A DNA stretch of 64,000 nt from NCBI RefSeq assembly GCF_014898815.1, contig NW_026515540.1:2170001-2234000 (forward strand). Direction: 5' to 3'. The notes under the pieces were generated by a model. That model had not been told where the DNA came from. It saw only the letters and a list, made by a program, of their open reading frames with translations, and searched no databases. The stretch is from Panonychus citri. Its lineage: Eukaryota; Arthropoda; Arachnida; Trombidiformes; Tetranychidae. A program made the translations under genes and the position numbers. Shown here in pieces: positions 44,001 through 53,000 of the stretch (position 1 is the first letter of the stretch; each line of letters starts with the position of its first letter).

Positions 44001-47000
44001 CGAATCAGTTTAGGAGATGAAACTGAAGTAAAGTGTTTAACTAAAGAAAAAATAAATGATGCTGTCCAAGATGATTTCACCCAAACAGAAATGAAAGAAA
44101 ATAAAACTTTCGATGAATCACCATCTATTTTACAAAACAACAATCTGATGGAAGCATTAACAGCAATGGTATCTAAAAGAGTCACTTTTGATGACAAAGT
44201 TGTGGTCATTCCTTTTAAAACCCAACCAACCAATGACGATGAAATATCGAGGTCACCACAGAGTAATATAAAGAGTCATGAAAATTCAAATTCTACTTGT
44301 AATCAATTCCACAGTCTAGTTTCTCTCACCCCTGAAACGAAGAGACGAACATTTCCGTTTAAAAATTCTGTTCAAGTGTTTCTCACCTCGCTATGCATAG
44401 CAAGTGTAACAGCAAATTTTGATTACATTGACTCAATTCTCCATTCGAATTTGGACCAACGACTAGAACTTCATGGAAATAATAGTGCCTATCCTATCTG
44501 TGCTTTGGAAAATTTCACCAATGAAAAGTTTTCACCTTCAGGTTCCGAGCAAAATCCCACTAATTCGCCAGACTTTTGGATCTTTAATTTGTTTTCTATA
44601 ACTGTGAACATTTGGACATTATTCTGGGCTTATCGATTTAAGAGAAAACGAAAGGACCCAACATAAAGATGGTTCAAAAGGACCCTGATGAATGGCCTCT
44701 ATTAGTGTTTGATCTTTTCGTGTCTTTGATCCTGTTTCGTTTTTCCATTCTATTATTGCTTTTGCTTTTATTCATGAGTTCGGTATAAGGTCGAGTTAAA
44801 AGGTTTTGATGATTGAATACAATAGATTATTACGTTGAATGTTTATTTTAAGAATTAGAATTTTATTTCTAGACTTGGACAAATTAGATAAAAATGTTCA
44901 TTAAGATTTAGTTCATGTGAACTAAAAGATGTTTATCGTTGGAGCTGATAGACTTTCCTCAATTAGTGATATTGAGAAGATATATAACACTAAGAGTTGT
45001 TATGAATGTTCATTTTGTCAAGTTTGATTTCAAGAAAGTGCTTTTCTTTTGCTTCAAGTAAATATCTTTGTATTTATATAGAATGTTACAATTGACGACT
45101 GAGGACAGTCTTCCAGAAGGTCAGGGTATTGTGATAATCAAAAATTGATTAAAAATTAAACAATTAAATTAATCACAATTAACAATCAGCAATTAATTAT
45201 TGATTGTTAATTGTGATAAAATTAATGATGATGATTAAGATGATCATGTTGATGATGAAGACCAGGTTGGGTGGTGGCTCATTCAGCCTCAACAACAACA
45301 ACAGACAACAACGATCAACAATTGACCAGCAATTAATAGTAATAGTAACAGTAACAGTAACAGTAACAGTAACAGTAACAGTAACAGTAACAGTAACAGT
45401 AACATCATCATCATCATCGTGTCATCATCATCTTCACCAAGGTATTGGTTTTTCTTTCTTTCTCTCTCTTTCTATTTTCTTTTCTCCTTCCTTCTTCCCT
45501 TTCCTTGGACTCAATTGTCGGGTAGTCCGACTTTGAGTTCATTCCTTCCCTTAATTATTACTTTGGTTAAAGTCGGGTAGTCCGACTTTAACAAAGTTGT
45601 TCTATGACCTCCTCAGATAGTCGAAATGAGCTAGGTCAGGTAGTCTGACCTGACGAGGTTATGCCTTTCTTTTCTTTCTCTTTCTTTTTCTCTTTTTCTC
45701 TCTCTTGGTAAATATTAGTTACTAAGGTAAATTGATTAAGTTGATTAATCGTGTAGAATGATTAATGTTTTGATGATCACATGTAAAAATCTGACCTTAC
45801 TGATTCTCATGAATACTACACCGAACTCTATGAATCATATTTAATCTCCGATCTTAATTGTTATTCTTTATTATTATTAATTATTCAATTATTGTAATCC
45901 CTTTATCTTAATGTAATCTCAGTTAATTAATTGTTCTTAGGTGGTCAATTCGACGATTAACTCTCTCTAATTCTCCCGAATTTTCCAAGAAAAGGTATAA
46001 AACTAAATTGTTCTGAGAGAATAGAGCAGAGACAAAACAGAGAAGAATAATTATCATTAACTCTCACCCACAAAGTCCATTAATTATTCTGTTTAACTTT
46101 ATGTATCGTTTTATTATTCACTGTGTTTCGACATTAAAGTTCATTTAATCAAGAAGATCACTTTTTACTTTCAACATTGTGCTCGTCATAATTTTATATG
46201 ACAGTATCTAGGAAATTATTGTAACATTTTTTTTTGTAAAAAAAGAAGAGGGAAAAGTTCAGAGAAAAGAAAAACTTTTTCAATATTAATATGAAAGGAG
46301 TTACAGTTACTTTTAATGTGATATAATGTTGATAATATTATCATCTAGACGAGAGTGTGGGTGGATTGGTAAAAATTTAGGAACATTTTTCCTTTTTCTC
46401 ATGTCATATTTACTCAATTACACCAAAACTTTAACTTTCTTTTCATAGGCTGAATTTAATGGACTTACAGGGAGAATATTATTCAAAGAGGGTCGTAGGA
46501 ACACTTTGAAACTTGATCTGCTCAAACTGAGGAACGATAAACTTGATAAGGTAAGAGTTTCAATCGATTTATCACCAAAAGAAATGAAATTTTCAAGAAA
46601 AGAAAAGAAAAAAAAATTGCAAATGATTTCTCTCCCACCTTCTCATCATCTCTAACAAGATTTCCTTAAGTTCATCTTCATCGCCATCACCATGTTACTC
46701 CTTTTCTCATTATTGTTCATATTCCATGAGTTCATTTTTCACCCTTTCCATCATTTTCATTCATTTAACTTTCTCCAACTTTTAGACTGATAAACTTCAT
46801 AAGAGAAAATATCATCATCATGATAACCGAATCTTCAATTTGTTATCATTATGATTATTATTTCAAGTTCCATGTTATAAACAAGCATAGAATGAGGATA
46901 AACAGGATAGAAATGAAGTTTTTTTTTATCATTTATTTCCAGAATTCACCTATTGTTTATTTCACTTTAACTTTTCAACTTTCCTATTGTAGATTTGTAA

Positions 47001-50000
47001 TGAAACAATTCTGACCATTTGTAATCAGAATTGATTATCATCATCACCATCATCATCATTTATCCTAAATTTAACCAGAGGGTAATAATACAATATGAAG
47101 TTCATCATCATATGAGTTATTCTGTTGATGATCATGATGAAAACTGAAAATGATGATGATGGTTAAATCGTATGGAATGAAGCATTTTTTCATCATCTTC
47201 ATCTACTTCCTTCCCCATGATAATCACCCTCATCATTATTATTGTCATCATAATCATCATCATAGTCATCGAAAGGTAAACAATGGTCATTATCATGATT
47301 ATGGTTTTTCAAGGTCAAGATGTTTCTTTCATTTTCTCAACCAGAAAAAGAGTAAAGAAAAAAAGTCAATCACCAATATTGTCCAGAGCTCTGCTCTTTT
47401 TTTCCCCTTCTACTGACCATCCATCCTCATCCTCATCTTCCCTTCTCACATTGACATCATCTTCATCTTCTTCCACCTAATACATCCTCTGATTGATTCT
47501 TATTCACTTCAAGTTGCCAATATTTGTATCCTTTTGTTTTTGTTCCCATTCAGAGATGATTTTTTTTTCCTTGCTTCATCTTGTTGTTTTTATTGATTCC
47601 AGTCTGAAATTCAGTTGATCTAAACGATGACCATGATAAAGATGAGAAGAAGATGAAGAAAGTAAGAACAACAAGATTTCCAATAATATTCATCACCAAT
47701 GGTTGTACAATAACCTTTTCAAGAACAAGAGCCAAACAGTTAATTAAATAAGATGATTAAGAAAAGGTTTAGGTTTTTGTCTTTACCAGAAAAGTAGGTG
47801 ATGGTCAATACTATTTGCTCCATGATTGACCAGACGAGTTATTAATGAGAGTGCATTTGAAAAGTTCAATCATATAAGGAGGAGAAATGGAAAAATTGAA
47901 TCTATTGAACAAATCAATTGATGGTGAACAATTCATGATACCTGTAATAATAATGAGAAAGAAATATATTAATTCTGGTGTAAATTCAGTTATCAAATTG
48001 ATTGTGAAGGGTATTAACATCCCCACCCAACCTGATTCACATAATATTACAACCTTCATGTTAAACCTTAAACCTTTTCAATCAAGTTAACAAGATGACT
48101 TGTTGTCTACTGACCATTTTCAATTATGATAAATCAGCTGACCCTTGAATCGTAAACATCATGATATTATCATTATGATTAAGTGAATTTCAACTTGAAT
48201 TTTATACTTTCTTTTTATATTGTCTTGTCCATTTCATATTGTTCATAACATCCTCCCATTTGTCCTGCAACTTGTGTCCATTTAATCTCATATCATTTCT
48301 CACTTTCGTCTTCTGGACAATACTGAATATGCTTCATGGTGAATTGTAATAATATGTCCAGAATATTATATCTATTTATTCAGATGAAATATATTCTGTT
48401 AATAAGATTGGATCTTCTTTTTTTTTACCTTCCTCATCATTCCTACACTTTTAATACGACAAAAGGTGTTGGTTGAAAGCTTGAAAGGTTGGTTAGCATA
48501 AGCAAAGCCAATTACCTGTCATGTGAACTGCAACTGAATTGAATCAGTGGGGAAGGTGTGGTGAGTTCTGAATGATAAAGATACTGAAAGAGTGGGTGAG
48601 AGAGAAAGAGATAGAAAGTGAGAGATTGAAACGGTTTTCAGATCAATATCAGAGTTGAACAGAAAAAAAGAGCCTTAAGTGAAGAAGAGACAGAAAAAAA
48701 GGTCTGAACATGAGACTGAATACCCATGTGATGTCTCCATTTGAAATTTTCATAACAATTGAATGAGTATTCAAGATGAAACTTGACCATTTGAAATGTG
48801 AATCGAGAAGAAATTGTCTGAGAAATTCAAGTCAAAACGTATCATGAAATAATATAAAGATTAAGTAACAATCTTGAGAAAAACATTTGAATAAATTCAG
48901 AGATAACTCATGATTGAGATTAAGATAACGAATGAAATTGACATTAATCCAAAATGATTGTCAAGTTAATCAATGGACAAAACAAGAAATCAGATTAAAA
49001 GTAACAATAAAAAAGGTTCAAATGTAAATTCGATACCATGAAAATCTGAATTATTCAATTGTATTCATCAAAATAGTAAGTGAAAATCTACCTTCATGAC
49101 TTGCACCTTAGAATATACTCTCAATTCAAGAAGAAAAATATTATTCATCCAATTGAATAATTTAATCTAAAGAAAATAAAAAATTCTCTTCCTTCAAATC
49201 AATCAACTGATTAACCTAATTGTTTATACTTTTTTTCTTCAACCAATAGGTTGGTGAATGGACAACATGGAGTGGGTTGAATGTCTCAAATCATGAAGCT
49301 TTCCATGAATTTGGTTCAAACAATGTGACCCTTAATATAACCACAATTATCTCAATTCCCTATGTAATGTATAAGAAAGGTAATTGGACAGGTAATGATA
49401 GATTTGAAGGATTTTGTATTGATCTACTGGAGGCAATATCTAAATCCCTCGGCTTCAAGTATGATCTTTATGAAGTTCCGGATAAAAAGTTTGGAGCGGA
49501 AAACACAACCACCGGGGAGTGGAATGGTTTGGTTAGAGAAATTATTGATAAGGTAAACAAATATTCTAATTAATTACAATTAATTAATCATCGTCATTAT
49601 TATCTGATAATTAGATCAAGTCAATCTACAAGAAAAAATAATTTCAATCAATTGTAATGATAATCAAATCTAAGTTTGTTTCTTCAATTGTTTGATTGTT
49701 GTTTACACTTACAGAGTTATTAATTAACAGTAAACAAATATAAAGTTTTCCTCTAATTAGTTGTGGTTAATTATTAAATCATTAAATCTACAATCACTAG
49801 ATAAGGTTACATATTTAATATAACAATTAATACTCAATCAAATGTCATTAAATATTGATCATTTATAAGATTTTAGCAGAAATAAATCACTAAATTATTA
49901 GGGAAAAAAGTCTCAGATATTAATTGTTGATACATTTTGGGATAATCAATAATCAATTTATATTATATAATATAGATTAGGGCTTATAACAATCAAGAGC

Positions 50001-53000
50001 GATCGATAAGACTAGACTTAAATTGTCCATATACAGATAATCAAGTTAAATCAAAAGTTAATTGTCGTCGAAAAGATTACATATCTAAATACTATTAATG
50101 AATTAAATAGCAATAATAATAATATTTGTTTCTTGATTGTAATCAAAATAATGGTTAATCATCAAAAATGATAATAATAAAAAATAATCATGATAATATT
50201 AATAGTAAATGATTAAAGTTTAAAGTTAAATTGTTATAAATTATAAATACTATTTAAGTTCATTGTTAAGAGATGGAGAGAGAGAAAATAAATTTTTTTC
50301 TTCAAATCTTCCCATTCATTATTTATTTATCATGATTTATAAATTATTATCATCATTGTATTATTTGGGAGCATGAATAACATGTTAATGATAATAGCGA
50401 GTTCAATTTATCATGAGGCAATGGTAATTGTCATTAACATTAACATTATGATTAGTATTATAATCAGCTTATTATGCATCAGTTGATATTAATCAATTGT
50501 ATTAATATCTTCATCATTAACCATTGTAATTTGAATAGAGGAAAAGTAACCTGGGAATGAGGGATGAGAAATAAAAGTTTGGAAACTGAATTAACTTTAC
50601 AATTTGATTGTAAGGTCAATTGTCCGAAGTTAATTAGATTACTATTAACCGTTCAAATTGTTACTATTGATTAAATAAATTGTTATAAAAAAAAAGAGGG
50701 ATCATGTTAATGGTATTAACTATACATAATATCTTGTTTAGGTTTAAAGGTCTCATGAATTGATTAACTGGAAAACTGAATTTTTCATTCAGATTTCTCA
50801 TTTTTCATGACGATACAAAAAGATCATCAGTAAGTAAAAGCTAATTAAAAACTGATTACATGTGAGTAGAAGATGAGTTATAATTAAATTTGAACAATTT
50901 AAAAGTAATAAGGATGAGTCGAAAAAAAGTCGAAACTGTTTTTTCTTCGTCATTTGAACTTTTTTTTTCGATTTCTTCTCATTCAGAGACTTTGAAAAGT
51001 TGAAAATGTTGATGGTTCATGAGAAGAGGAAGAGATAAACATGATGCTCGGTTGAATGTCAAGATAAAAACTATTTTCTAGCAGATTGGGATTCAGTGAG
51101 ATTCATATGATTCCGGGAAAAAAAACATAAGCTTAGGCTAAAAAACAAGCTTAAAGCTTAAGCTGAATAGATCAGGGAGAAAGAGTGAAAATTTTATCAA
51201 ATTTCATCAACATTCAACACTAATAACATGGAATCGACAAAATGATATATTACAAAAGTCGGGAAAATGCTCACCCTTTCATGATCATCAGAATAGTGAT
51301 CATCATCTCCTCCTATTTGAGTTCTAAGGATAAACATTGATAATCTTTTCTTTTTCTTTCTTTTTTTGGCTCCTCATCTTTGTTTCATCTTTAACATCTT
51401 CATCTTGGTTCATCTCTTTTTCCTCGTCCTTCATATTGATGATTCCTCTTCAGAATGCTGACCTTGCTGTTGCCTCTATGACAATCAACTATGCTCGTGA
51501 GAGTGTAATCGATTTCACCAAGCCTTTCATGAATCTTGGAATTGGAATATTATTCAAACTTCCATCTCAAGCACCAACTCGTCTTTTCTCCTTCATGAGT
51601 CCTTTAGATGTTGATATTTGGTTATACGTTCTCGCTGCGTATATTTTGGTTTCTTTTACAATGTTCATTGTCGCTCGATTTAGTCCCTATGAGTGGCAAA
51701 ATCCACATCCATGTGTAGCTGATAATGATATTATGGAAAATCAATTTTCTGTAGCCAATTCTTTTTGGTTTACCATTGTAACACTTATGCATCAAGGTTG
51801 TGACCTCAATCCTAGAGCGATCTCAACTCGTATTATCGGTGCCATTTGGTGGTTTTTCACACTTATTCTCATCTCATCTTATACTGCCAATTTAGCGGCT
51901 TTTCTTACTGTTGAACGTATGATAACTCCCATTGAATCGGTTGAAGATTTAGCATCACAGTCAAAGATTGCCTATGGTACTCTTGATTCGGGTTCAACGA
52001 TGACCTTTTTCCGTGATTCACGAATTGAAACGTACCAGAAAATGTGGAGATTCATGGAGAATAAGCCAAATGTTTTCGTCTCCTCGTATGAAGAAGGTGT
52101 TAAAAGGGTTCTCGAAGGTAATTATGCTTTCCTCATGGAGTCAACTATGTTAGATTATATTGTCCAACGTAATTGTAATTTAACACAAATTGGAGGTTTA
52201 CTGGATTCAAAAGGTTATGGTATTGCTACTCCAATCGGTGAGTGTCCTTTTAACAATTAAACCTTGAACTCGAAACATTAACTTGATTAATGAAGATAAT
52301 GAAACATTATGCAGATACTTTCAATTAAATTGTTCGATCAATTGATTGTTAATGAATTGATTAATTGAAATACTTTCATTTCTTGTTTTCTCTCATTCGT
52401 TCTGGTAAATTTTGTCTCAATTTTCCAGGTTCTCCTTGGAGGGATAAAATATCATTAACCATTCTTGATCTCCAGGAAAAAGGAGTTATCCAAATGTTGT
52501 ATAATAAATGGTGGAAAAATTCAGGTATTGCTTGTAATCGAGATGATAAAAATAAAGAGGGTAAAGCAAATGCCCTGGGTGTTGATAATATTGGTGGTGT
52601 TTTCGTTGTCCTAATGGGAGGATTAGCAGTGGCCATTATAACTGCTCTAGTTGAGTTCTGTTGGAATTCAAAGAGAAATGCAAATAATCAAAGAGTAAGT
52701 ATCAAGGGACAATCAGTGAAAAAGGAAAAACAATTTCGATAATAAAAATAAGATAATCAAATTGAACTGAAAACTTGTGATTCTCAACATTAAGGACTAT
52801 TTGATTGTCTTTTCCCTGCAAAAGAGGTCACCATCGATTCAAGGAATTGAACAATCTCTAGAATAGTTTTAATTCATAGAGAAAGTTCTGAGCAATGATA
52901 AAAGTTCATTGTGTGCATGTGCCTGAACTTTGGTGATATTTTTGATGAACTTTTCTACTCTCCATAAAAACACTTTATACTAATGTAATTTATAATTTGA

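Larger units (their letters stand above)
41928..46203 (+). mobile_element. LTR retrotransposon with gag-protease only, 5' LTR truncated
   Basis: The 3' LTR runs 45130-46203 (1074 bp), beginning TGTGATAATC and ending TATATGACA, so the tips are imperfect inverted repeats of the TGT...ACA type. The 5' copy (41928-42609) matches the first 650 bases of the 3' LTR and then stops; the remaining 424 bases, which hold the TATA box, start region and poly(A) signal, are absent there. GTAT flanks the whole unit (41924-41927 and 46204-46207), a 4-bp duplication as in Ty3/gypsy. The internal 2.5 kb encodes one gag-protease protein with no reverse transcriptase, RNase H or integrase. It is a non-autonomous element in the sense orientation within receptor intron 6. 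Confidence 0.8.

Noticed and set aside
51337..51453. Hydrophobic N-terminal extension upstream of receptor exon 9
   Set aside because: It is the pyrimidine-rich end of intron 8. A clear CTTCAG acceptor and phase 0 join exon 8 to 51454.
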